This document shows, one piece after another, positions 1 through 12,700 of a DNA stretch of 64,000 bases (the first letter of the stretch is position 1; the number at the start of each line of letters is the position of its first letter). The stretch is from Neelides folsomi. Taxonomy: Eukaryota > Arthropoda > Collembola > Neelipleona > Neelidae. The stretch covers positions 123,860 through 187,859 of the forward strand of contig JAQGBZ010000105.1 in the NCBI GenBank assembly GCA_034687125.1. Direction: 5' to 3'. Below the pieces are notes generated by a model. The model saw only the letters and a list, made by a program, of their open reading frames with translations, ran no database searches and was not told the origin of the DNA. The translations under genes were made by a program, and so were the position numbers.

Positions 1-3000
1 TTGAATTGACTTTGATGAAGAGTTGGTCATTTTTTGTGTTTAAGCTTGGGTTTAAAGTAAAGTTGTAAAGTCCTTGCAATAAATTCTTTTTGAAGGAAAC
101 TTAAATTGAAATACGTTATGCAAATAACTACCCATGTGTATAACATTAGGACATTTGACAAATTTCCTTATCGCTTCCAAACAACGCCCAATTCGTATTC
201 TTTCATGTCAATAGGAAGAAGTGCGAGAATGGATGATCAGTTTCATCCTAATAAAGATTTAGGTACAAGACCATGTCTGAATATGAGTTTGTTAATCATG
301 TCTTGGGCAAATACATAATATTAGCTTGAAGATCCATAAGGTTTCCGAATTCATTTCAATTCATTCATAATGCTTATAGTGCAATTTCTATTTTTTTCTT
401 AAGGAGCGGCTCAGTTCCCACTCAGAAGATTAAAATCAGAAATAGCAGGTGGATATGAGCTGAGCTCACATTAACTCTTAAAGCCCCACCTTTACCAATT
501 CGCAATTTATCCCCGTCCAGTCCATACAAACTTTTTCTTTCTTTGCAGATATGGGAATGAAGGCAGTTATGCCTGGACAGGGGAATATCCATCTTAAATA
601 CTTTTAAACATACTTGGTTCATATTCTTCATATAAATCATATGCCATACAGTCATACAGATACAGCCATACATAAAGAATAGCTATGTATACCTATTATG
701 TACTATGCAATGTATTTATTATGTATACAGTATGGATTATGTAAGTATTATGTATAGTGTGTGTATTTAAAATGAAGAATTTAAAGATAGAGTCAAAAGC
801 TTCATTTTTTATCTCTCATACATTTCATCTTCATTTCATGGAGCTCTGTGGGATCCGTTCATGATCCTTTGTTTTAATCTCAATGATGAATATGAGAATG
901 AATGGCGAGGTGTGGAATGGTGTGAGTCAACAAATGAAGCTTTTAAGCTTCATCACGAAATTTCTGGAGAAATTTATATTCTATGGAAGGATCATGTAAT
1001 CATTTTAAGATGCATTACAGTGAATTACATTCCTAATTTAATTTATAAATCTTGCTTTTGAGCCATTTGGACATTTTGCACACCTTTGGCTAAAACTCGG
1101 CTGTATAGAAAATGCATTTTCGCAGGATCTTTTGTTTTTCTTTTTGGATCAATTATGATAATATTTGAGACGCTGGGCTTGGCTTCCACCAGACGTAATT
1201 TAAGTAATGACTTAATTATCTCAGTTGTCCCACCGTCCTGAAAGAAGGAGGCGGACGGAAATAAAGGCGCAGCTCCTGTCACTACACACCAAAACTCGCC
1301 TACACTCCATTCATCCTCATTAGTATTTTACTAATTTCCATTCCATACATTCCATCTCATTTACATCAATTTTTTCCTATCCTGAGGAAGGAAATATGAG
1401 AAACTTCATTATAAAGAAATCATATCACATTCACTCTTTTTTCATCGTTACAATTCCTCTAAATGCATGCGATTCAAATAATGAAGTGAATAAAGTTAGT
1501 TGAATGATCATTATTCTAAATGTAAGTATGAGTTTGTGCATATTGGTTCCAATAATTATGGACATGGTGCATAAATATTTATGTATGTACAAGTCGTTCT
1601 TCAAAGTCCAAAGGAAGTCCATATTTAGAGCTGATATGAATAATTTTTGGCGATGGGAATTCATTGTTTAATTCTATTGAGGTACACGATGGACACGGAG
1701 CATGCAAAATAGAGACGATTAGTCTTTTGACTCTTTTTATTCTTAAAGAATTACAAGGAAGGAACAGTTGAGACTTTGAGATTGAAAATTAAAAAGCTTC
1801 CGTAAAGCATAATTAATAACTCACAATAAGATCTTGAATTTAAACACCAACATATAATAATCGTTGCGAGAATCTATCGAGTATTTAATATAATAAATAA
1901 GTACGAATAATACGAATATACTTAATATAACATGTTACAGTACTAGATGTATCTGTAGATTGTTTGTTTGGTAAAATTTTATATTACATGTATGTATGTA
2001 CAAATAATATTACGTGTATGCTTTTTGTATGTTTGATGGGAGGATAATTATTTGTAACATTGACTTTTTTGACTCTGAACAATGGTTCTGAACCAAAATA
2101 ATAATCTTAATGAGTTGTAAAGAGCCGCGAGGTGTTACCATTAAATATGGTCTTTCTTTTCTATATTTGGAATTTTAATGGTTTTTAGTATTTCGATCAT
2201 TTTTTATGCTTTAGTGTGACCTTATTGTCTTTAGCAGATCTTTGGTGTTCGTGTGTGTACAAATTTCATTCGTCATTAAATTATAGAGATCGAAAAAATC
2301 CAAATCGAGTCATTAAACCATTTTAAGATTAGCGAACCGCAATACAAATAATAGAGTTAGAGATAAGTAAATATTAGATGCCTTTATTATTTAATTCAAG
2401 TTGTTACAATTGCCATTTTAAAACATTATATTAAATAATGTTGTTCAAAACTTGAACATGGTTTGGTTAAATTGCTATCTTAAGATTTGTTAAACATGAT
2501 TAATGTTCTACCGTCGGCAATAATGTTATTTCCTTCTTTACAATGTCATACATTTAATTAAAAAATGTCATCATCTTTCCCATGTTTAATTCATGAAATA
2601 TTTTCACTGAACGATTCATTGCATGAATTGTATAAAATTTGAACCAAAGGCCATACACATACAATTACAATACATACTGATATACATATGATAGATATAC
2701 TGATAAATAGATACATGTATGAACAATCTGTATGTTACTTTTGAATTTCGTTTTCACTTTATATATTTGGTGCGGAAAAGTTTTGATTTATGGTTGAATC
2801 GAAGGAATAATGATAGAATGAATTGACATAAAACACCACTTAAGGCCAACCTTATAAGCGACAGTGTACAATTTAAAAAGTGGATTATAAATCTCCTTAT
2901 AAGTACTAAATAATCCAAAGTAGTTATTCCAACCTTCTCTTAATAACGATCTTTGGCTACTTCAAACCCTTAACTTTAATAACTTTAACAAATAGTAAAT

Positions 3001-6000
3001 AATGTGTTTAGTTAATTGCGTATTTTGGAGTAGCAATTTTATTACTCGAATCGCCATCTTATTTTCTTATTAATCAAGGTTGATACAATAATTTTTTTTA
3101 TTGAATATTCTTATCTTGTCCAATGGCCCTTATCTCTTCATTCACCAGAATCAATTTTTCATTGATCTGAACGCATAATGATGGTGGAGCATTGATTGCA
3201 GAGAATAATAACTACAATATCTCATTTAATCCCTTAAGGAATCAATTATTACTGATCATTATCTTACTATAAAATAAGATTAAGTAGAGCGCTATTATTT
3301 ATTTCAATCTTTATTACACGAAATGCAATTTATCGTCATTATAATTTTCATGCATTATAGCGTAATTCGTAAGGTTTGGATTGATCAAGTATGGAAATAT
3401 TTCTTATCGATCGATCTGGAACAAATTAACATGTTGGGATTTCAAAGCTGAATGATTTCGGCATTCTTTATATTCTAATCGCTTTATAGATTTAGAATAT
3501 TTGTATAACTACTGACATTACATGTAAATACATAAATGTGGATTATTGTATTAGCATTCCAGAAGCGAAGATGTGTTTAGATGAAAGTGAAATGAAAAAA
3601 CATTTATTCCATTAAGAATTCGGAATTTAAATTGGAGCATTTGAATTGTTATTGTTTTTATTTTATAAATTGTTCATTTATACCCCCAAGCTCCTTTAAG
3701 ATCTCATTATTTTTCCTACTCGACCTTGCGATTGAAGTTTGAAAAAGAAGGTGTGAAGGAGGCTATATGAATTCCCGTCTGATTTCCTCTCAAATTCCAT
3801 ACATTGAATGAAACGCTTATTTTTAAGATATAGGGTATACATATTATATGTATTTTATGTATTTTATGTATTTTATATATGGAATGAAGATATATTATGC
3901 TTTGGATAAGATAGCCTCCTTTCAAAGCAATTAAAAGCAAATTAGTTCATCCGGAAGACGATAATAGCATGAAAACAAAGTTGTAAGTGTATAATTATAA
4001 TAAAACTTGATATACATTTAATACATGCATCGTTAATTATAATTATACGTTTATTTGTGACTTGATGCGAACGTACAATATTGTAGACTTTGTATTATTT
4101 CATTAGATGTTTCACAAGTATAACCTTTTGAATCATTCACGAAAGAATAGAATTCATCAAACATATTAGTATTTATATATTGAACTTAATTTTTTTGTTT
4201 TTTGGCAAGGCCAAGTTTATGACCTAATTGAGAGAACTAATAAAGATATCACAATTTTGTCAGGTGAGTATCGAATTTCATAGATTTTAATCAAGTAAAG
4301 TAAGAAGATACAAAAATGCGAATTCATGCCTATAAAAAGTCATTAGCGCCACTAAACACTGTTGGATTGAACGTATTGCATGTGCATTCTTCAGTTATCT
4401 ATTGAGTCTTGAATATCTAGAATTATGAAGTTAAAAGAATTATTTTCAAAGGTCAAAATCAATGTTGAGTTATTGAAGCACAAGTGATCTACAAAAATAA
4501 CAGCAGTTTCACGTTGTTAGACTTTTCACGTTTTTATACAAAATTTACCTAAAATAACATTAACATCCAAATGAGTACTTGCATTCAGGTATAACTTATA
4601 TTTTAAATTAACAGTTCCCGAGAAATTTAAAAAATGATATAAAGCCAGAACTTCTGATTTTGGTAATTTATGATGATGAGAAAAAATTGATATTTAAATT
4701 CGAGTAATAAACATCCTTTTTGTTGAAAAATTACTCATTGTGAACGACATACTTTTCTATTAAACATTAAAAGCAGTAATTTGTGTTGCATAATAATACA
4801 ATAAAAGCATTAACTAATACACCTTTAATTGTGATGCTCTTACAAGTTAACACAATTTGAGCAAGATTTAAGTCAACTACTTGATTGTGTTTTTAATCTT
4901 TATGTTTGTATATGAAAGTCTTACATGTTCAATTGTTTACATAAAAATAACGAGTTTTTGTGTATTTAAGTCTGTTTTTCACTAATTGCTCAATAATGTA
5001 ACATTTCAAGTACATTAAACTTTGCAATTAATTAAATATCACAATTAACCAACCAAAGATAACATTAAATTACTGACTGTGAATTATTTTCTTTATTTTT
5101 AATACAAGTGTAAACTTTAATTGGTACACGTTTAGTTAAGGTCGTTTGGGTTCAAGTTTTAATAAATGAATTTGTGGTGATGTAATAATTTAATGGGATG
5201 TTTTAACAACTTGAGAGTAGCAACTTATTTAGAAGATTAGAAAAAATGTCATTTGGTTTGTCTTGAACAAGTTGAGTTTCCAATAAGGCAGCGACAGATT
5301 GGAGATGAAGAGAATTGAAAACCTTCGTAATCCGCCTATTTCAAACCGCGGCTCAGTGGGGTTATTAAGAAAGGCCTAAGAAGGAATGAAGATTCGAATT
5401 TTGTATTCAAAAGGATTTAAATCAATCCCTTTTTGTTTTATCTCCATCCGTCTTCTTGTCTTGGCTTTTAAAGGGATGAAGAAGAAAACTGTTTTTATTT
5501 GGCGTGTTTCCCTTTGGGTCACTCAAATGAATCTCCAATTGAGACTCGATATTGCAATATAACATACAATATAGCGTGTTTCAACTTGAACTCATCGGAG
5601 TTATATTTTTTAGCATGAGTATAAAATCCTTTATATAGATATATTCCTCTTTGTATAAAAAATACCCAGATATATTCCTTCTTATATTCTTATGCCATTG
5701 ACCTTTGAACTATAAATGTGAGTGATAAATTTTAAACATTTAATTAAATAATTAAAAATCTTTTTTAAAATCTTTTTAATTAATTGAATGAATGAATTTA
5801 AATGAATATAAAATCTTTAATTCAATTCAATTCTCATTAAATTCTTGTAAAAGTTGTTTTTAATGTAAAACGGAAATTAATTGTTAAAGTTCGGTCGTTG
5901 GGTAATTTGGTTTACAAAGGCGAACACAGTAAATGGGATCTCTTTAATGATAAAATTGAAAAACGGCACGATTTTATTTTGAAAAATGTTGGGGTAGAAT

Positions 6001-9000
6001 AAATTAGAGTTAATTCATCATGATAAGATTCGGCTTCCTTTATTGGGCTGCGTCTGCCTTGAAACGGCAGCTTAATACAAAATGGAAAATGTCAAAACTG
6101 GTAAAAAGGTAAAAGTTATTTATGGCAATTCCATCCAGGTGGATGAAAATTCACTGTCACTGTGAAGCAATCATTTCTGGTTTTTTTCACCTGCGACCAT
6201 TTTATTTGCATTAGACGACAGTTTGAAAAGAAGATTCACTCGTCACTTTTATTCTCCGATCATTCATGTAATGTATTCCAGCAATTTCTTTACATTTATT
6301 CTCAATACCCGTTTCGTCATTTAGGTAGACATATCTGCCTTTAAGAATTAAGAATAGAAGCTACATGAAAGTGCGAAATGAAATTGCAATTAGGAAAATG
6401 AAAATATCATTAGATCATTACTGAAACACCCTTTTTTATATTTTAGCACATGCGTGAAGTCTGCACACAATTTTGAAACTAACAAAATATAAATATTTAT
6501 CCAATAGATCTTAAACGAAACCGAGGATCCTCATGTTCATGTAAATATCGAACAGGAAACACTTTTGCTCCTTGAGGGCAATGTTCATTAATTATATTTA
6601 TCCTCCATTTATCTTCATGACTCAGCTGCATTGTAATTTATAATAAATCTAATTGTGCAAATAGAATTGCTACACAAATGTTTTTGTTCCTACTTCATAT
6701 TCGATGATTCGTCTGTTTTTACACAAATATTATAATAGCTAAATCACCCAATTATTTTCAATTTAAGTGTCAAAATTTAGAGACACGTATTCATAAATTC
6801 ATAGTATTTTTTCGTCCATAAATACAGGTATGTATAATAAATATAACTAAATATCAGTACATGTACATTTGTACATATACAGTAGAGTACATAATTAAAG
6901 TAAGTAGTAGTATAAAATAGTTAAATAAGATGTACTTGTACAGGTAGTTAATGATTTAGCGACCTTCGCCATTCTCTCAAATCTCAAGACAGGGTTTTGG
7001 CATTGTGACATCCCGAATAGGAACTGACTTGGCAGTTTTCATCTTCCATTTCCCTATTCGACGAAGGGGACGTTGAAGACAACGTTAATAACGGGAGGAA
7101 ATTGAAATATGAGAAATCTCCCATCTTTTAACTTGCAGATTACATTGAAATGTACCATAAGCATTTCTGCTAAGTCAACTGTTTTTCATCATTATTTGCG
7201 ACTTTGCGAACCTCGTCATTTTCATTTCCACATTCTTTTTTACATTCGAACTCCATACATAAGAAAGGAAGAGTTGGTGGATCACCGAACGCGTCTCCAA
7301 TTACACACTCACTTTACCTGGAATTCCTCAATGTTGGAAACTTCTTTTTTGAATATCCCATCTCATTTCACATTCACACGCATTCGCAATTTCACACAAA
7401 GATTGAAAGAACGAAAGCCGTCAAGCCGTCAATAGATAAAATAGACTTTAAAATCGTTTTTCTGTCAAGAGAATTCTACTGGAAGGAAGCATCGATAATC
7501 CTTTTCATAGTCAATTAAGCAAATGCTTCAAAGACTTCGAACCAACACGTAATCCTTCTGTTTTTAAACCTTCTTTCAATTCTTAGAACTCAATAATGTT
7601 AATGTTAATCTCTAATGGCAGTAAATACATACAGTATTTGTAATTGTACTTGCAGACTGGAAGGAATTAGTATTCAAAAAGTCATTCTCGATATATCCTT
7701 CACACAAGAAATACTAAATTATCAATTGATTCAACGCTCTGCATCATTGTCTTCAATTAAAAATGAATGTTTGACCATTAACCAGTAGCCTGAACATAAT
7801 AATTAAGTATTCTTGTGCAATCGAATTACTCGAAGTATAATGAATTGGGACGAAAGATTTATAAATTAATTAAGCCCTTCAGAAAGGATGAGTGGAGGCA
7901 TAAGTCAAAATACTCATAATCATTTCGTCCAAGACCTGAGAGAGCTCCAAGACGGAAAGGACAAAGATCTCATTTGTATTTTCTCCCCACTTCACGTTTA
8001 CCTTGAAAAACTTTTCACGCGCCTCCAATAACTTTGAAACTGTTTTCATCTTTAGGAATTTTTACTATTCCTATACTTATCTAAATTATCTATCCTGTAT
8101 TATATTGTACTACGTCTCTTCACTAGAAGAATGTTTTTCTGCATAAACATCATTTGTGACTTTGTAAAAAATCAACAAAATACAAATCAAATAGCTATGA
8201 AACTATGAACCCATGCAAATGTATTTATTTAGACTTCAAACACAGCTTCTTTTACGATTTTATCTCGTATTTTACGTACATTTTACATTATGCATAAAAG
8301 AACCATAATTCTCAAATTAACTACTTGGAAGAATGAAACTCGAATGAAAATAACAATAAATTCACTAATTAAAAACCTTAATTTAAATTCATTTAAAACC
8401 TCTCTAATGCCATTTACAATACAATTGTCTGTACGTTTTACACACTTCAATATAATCAAACTTGGATTGAGCCATTTGAGTGAATTAACGAATTTGTTGA
8501 GAAAATGGCAAATGAGTCAAATGACTCAATTCGCAAATTAAGAAATGTAAACCAAGTGGAATTTTAAAAGTTCAATAAGTCGTTAGAAACGGTTCTCTTT
8601 CCCATTTTTTCTCTAAAAATGTCCCTTGTTTTACAACATAGGGAATTGGATCATTGAGGTGTATGATGATCGGAGCTTTATAAGGAGACTTGGACTGTAA
8701 ATGGGATAATAATACGAGGGGGCTAAAGAGATTTTGACTAATACAGTCATCGAGTGATTGAGAACAAGTTTGGTGTAATAATAAAGGAATTAACATTTTC
8801 AGATGGATCAGGGGAATTTCACCAAGCTTGTATTCGCTATTGATGTTTTCATTAAACTTTTCATCCCCTACGCTTTTGAATATCAAAAAGTAATGAAAGA
8901 AAAAGATGAAGTTATATTATGCAATAAAACCCAATAAACAGTTACGAATTATTAATTGCATTTTGAGTTATTTGTTATAGGTTGTAAAGTTCATGCAACT

Positions 9001-9138
9001 CAGATTCAGATTCATAAGGCTCAGATTTTATATTAACTTTTTTATTGAATGATTGTATTAAAACAGTGAGCTCATCTTATATGATCTGAAGAGATTAATC
9101 CTTATATTAAGTATACTAACTATTGTAATATTAGTATA
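1..9138. other. Gene-poor AT-rich flank, no gene recognised
   Basis: I see no conserved coding exon here on either strand. Open frames are at most about 108 codons, with composition typical of chance frames in AT-rich DNA. The stretch holds short AT-rich repeats (a 9-bp unit three times at 3850-3876, TATGTA-type patches near 1980-2035 and 6820-6900) and poly-A/T runs. It may be intergenic, or a large intron of a gene lying outside the window. Nothing seen decides between these. Confidence 0.6.
3850..3876. repeat. 9-bp tandem repeat, 3 copies
   Basis: Three exact tandem copies of GTATTTTAT, with further degenerate TAT sequence on both sides. This is a simple AT-rich microsatellite. It explains the repeated Ile-His-Lys in the short minus-strand frame across it, so that frame is not a gene. 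Confidence 0.9.
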
Positions 9139-9701
9139 CAAGGTGGCCCAGCGTTAACTGAGTATTTTTGATCATCCCTAACTTTTTTTATTTTTTAACA
9201 CAATTTTCTCAGATTATCATTATTTGCTCAATGCATCAGACAAATAAAATAATAATCTCAATATGTGATTGCAGCCCCATTTACTTCAATACAGCGTTTC
9301 AAACAACCTTTGGAAGCTTCTCAAGCTATTTTACATAAAGCATAAAGAAGCGGACATTTCACTGAACGCTTGGACAATTCCAACTATGAGCTCCACAAGG
9401 GTTAATGGAATTTTGTAGACATTGTTGTTCTTTACATAACCCCAAAAGAAAAAATCGAGTGGTTGGGGATGGGATTGTCCAAGCGTTCAGTGAAATACCC
9501 GTTGCTAAATGAACTTGGGAGGCTGTCGAAGATCCTTTTCAACGCTGCGCTGAAGCTAATGGTGCTCAAACCACAAATTAAGATTAATTTTCTAGTTGTA
9601 TGATGCATTGAGCATATAATGATATTCTTTGAGAAAATTCAGGTAAAAAATAAAAAAGTTAGGGATGATCAAAAATATTCAGTTAACGTTGGGCCACCCG
9701 A
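9139..9701. mobile_element. Decayed Tc1/mariner-type transposon, palindromic inverted dimer of 3' ends
   Basis: The two ends are inverted repeats of about 100 bp starting CAAGGTGGCCC on the left and TCGGGTGGCCC on the right (reverse complement). Both continue through a shared GTTAACTGA and TTTTTGATCATCCCTAACTT core. A TA dinucleotide flanks each end (9137-9138 and 9702-9703), as expected for Tc1/mariner insertion. The minus strand of the left half reads as a transposase C-terminus: PLDFFFWGYVKNNVYKIPLT, then LVELIVGIVQAF, and after a stop and frame change CIEVNGAAITY-stop. The plus strand of the right half reads IVQAFSEIPVAK, stop, TWEAVEDPFQRCAEANGAQ, again a transposase C-terminus. So both halves are the 3' portion of the same element type, joined head to head at a shared block near 9472-9496 (GATTGTCCAAGCGTTCAGTG). 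Stops and frameshifts show it is dead. The catalytic N-terminal region is absent. Confidence 0.85.
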
Positions 9702-9703
9702 TA

Positions 9704-12700
9704 CATTTATAATGTATGTTATTGTCACTATTACTCCATAGGCATTTATAAACTTGCAAAAATTTTCATTCATTTTCAATTTGCCACTGAAACTGAATAT
9801 GAATTATGACTTTAAGTTATTCATGAAATTATAAACGTTTAATACAAGGAGAGGATATATGTATGGATGAATAATTTAAGTTTACGATCAACTATCAATG
9901 AATAAAATTCATAAGGTTGGCAATCTGTAAAAACTTAATGTATTCAGAATTCTTTGAATTAGAAGCATCGTGATTTGAGCGGGTGCATGATTTACGAGGG
10001 CGCGTTTACAAACCGTATAACACTTTCGATGACTTGCAATAATTGTTCCGTAGAGGGAAGATCAAAGGTATTTAAAATGCGATTTCGCAAAGGGGGATGA
10101 ACTCTGAGTGTCTGAGTCCCAGAGATTGGCATATAAGAAGACTCATTGTTCCTTATAAAACTCAATGACTGTTACATCTCGATCAATGGTGTGGCAAAGG
10201 AGGAAGTTGACGTTCGATCAAAACAATTTTCAATTCATTTTCAATTCACAATTCAAAGAATGGATTATATCCAGTCGTGCTAAACTTCATTCTTTTCATT
10301 TAATTTTTTGCAAAAAAGATAATGAAGATTGTACATCTACATTGAGCATGAATAATATATATTTAAGCTGTATGTAACATATGTCAGCAAATATACCTGT
10401 GGTTTGGGTTTGGTTTGATCAATGAAATTTTAATTTTTATAAAAATTGTTCAATTTTTTCATTTTGGTCGCAAACATCATTGGTTGCATATTGGTTGGCC
10501 AATAATTTAAATTACATAAATATAATTTGTAAATCGAGAGGGAATTCTCTCCGTGTGCATTTTATGACCATGAATTCCTCCAAGGATTGTAATAATGGGA
10601 AATACATTGTGGAATCGCCATTATGATCGTCTACCAAACATTAATTCTCCATAATCATATTACGCTCCTAACCGAGGAAAATTCCACGGAGGCATTCGAA
10701 CCTTCCTTATTATTCTATATGAGATATGATATTGAGTGTGGATGGACGACGGCATTCTTTCCACTTCGGGTCGAAGTTCATTCGAAGATCCCATAAACTT
10801 TTACTGCTTTTGAAATTGACTTGAGGTGGGGATAATGTCTTTCAAGGGTTTCGTCCATACGCAGTTTTGCACTCACGGGAGAATTCGTAAAATTTCTTGT
10901 TTTTGGATAAATTGCAAATATGGTCAAGCGACTCAAGTGCGGAGGGGTTCATAGGAAAGAAACATAAATCACCCAAGCATTATGTAAAACTTTGTATTAA
11001 ATCCATTACCACCTGTAAGTCTTTGGCATATCTGTACATAATAATATATCATATGATATGTACCATATGATAGGTGTATGGATCGTATATGGTATAATAA
11101 GTGCTTTTATCTGTTATAATATGAATTTGTGAATTAGGATGGATTTTCCTTAGGAAGGATTAAAAGTATTCAAATATAGGGTGAGTGAAGAAGCAACAGG
11201 TGAAGCTTCTTCCTTAAAAAACAAATGTGGTAGGAAAGGATTGAAGCCCTGGAGCAAATTTCCAATCTCGAAATTCCCGTTCCTTCCAATTTTATTGGTC
11301 CAAAGGTTTTTTCCATACTTGCTCCGACTCTCATTGTTTTGTAGCGAAGGGACGAATAAAAATACCGGTTAGTTTCTTGGGTTGAGAATACATTGGGTCC
11401 TTAAGCTCCAGCGACGCCTTAACAAGAAAACGAGACATGAGACGTGATTGGATACCTTATGTTCATTTCTTTCAGTCTTCTCACGTTATTTTCCACTACT
11501 AAATAACTACATTATTTCTTTAATTTATATTGTTGTTTAAAATTTATTACTTTTCTTTCATAGAAAAATACATGAGAAAATAATAAATATCTAATTAAAT
11601 TATTAACTTTTATTAGACCGAGATTAATGGATCTAAAGAGGATATGAATTTCCTATCATAAAACATTATACATTTTTATTCACTTGCAATCGTCCATCAA
11701 TTCACTTTCCAAATTGTGCGTGCATATTAATTTATGTATGTACTGTTTGTATGTACGGTTTGTATGTAATGTATTACTGTATTTGTTAGCTTAATATTTG
11801 CTATGCCCGTTAAGGCTAAGTTAATATTTTAAGCATGTTAGTTGTTTATTAAGACATGAGACTATTTTATTAGAAGAACACACAGGAATCTTCATGTTAT
11901 AGACATTCACATAGAAAGAATTAAGATTTGATTCGCCTCATCATTTCCTTTTTTCAATCCGCTATTACAACTAATGGATTTTCTCATGTTAGATATATTC
12001 AATTGTATGGTAAAAATGTTTGGAGCCGGTTCTCCGAACCAAAGCTCTTACTTAATAACCTCCAAGCTCTCAAAGACGTCGAGACTCCGCTGGTCAATGA
12101 GTGGACGAGGAAATGCAAGGGATATATAGAACTATTAATTTAAAATTCAAATTGAATGAACATCTACGTAACATACGTATTATACGCAGAAGATCAGAGC
12201 CATACTTTGCATCAAGTTTTAACTCGACATTGTGTAGGATGGAAATTCAAGTTGAACTTCCCTTAATTGAAGGAGTTTCCTTCAACGCTTCTCCTATAGG
12301 AAATGTAGAGATTAATTAAAAACTCCGTTTGAGATTATTGAAGAAGCCATTGGCTTAATTTCTCGTCTCCACCTTCTACAACCCTCGGCTGTGTTCGTGA
12401 TATGTAGAAAAATGGGATACATATCTCTTATACATATAAAATATGTAATATATGTAGATATTACGTAAATGTAAAAAAATCACTTTCCAACATTCGCTCA
12501 TTCTGCACACTTGAGTTTAAAGAAGAGAATTTCAGATTTTGAACCATCATCTTTTCCGCTCCTGATAATAATCAGCATGATTAATAGGCTCAGACCGATT
12601 ACCCTTGTCGGCAACGAGAGCTTCTTCATCATTCTAAATTATGCTGAATGATTTATCGGTAGATGCACTCTGTGATTATCATACAAGACATTTTTACACT

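Noticed and set aside
7109-7518. Two overlapping frames of over 100 codons
   Set aside because: His/Phe/Arg-rich by chance in TC-rich sequence. The two overlapping frames contradict each other and no family resemblance is seen.
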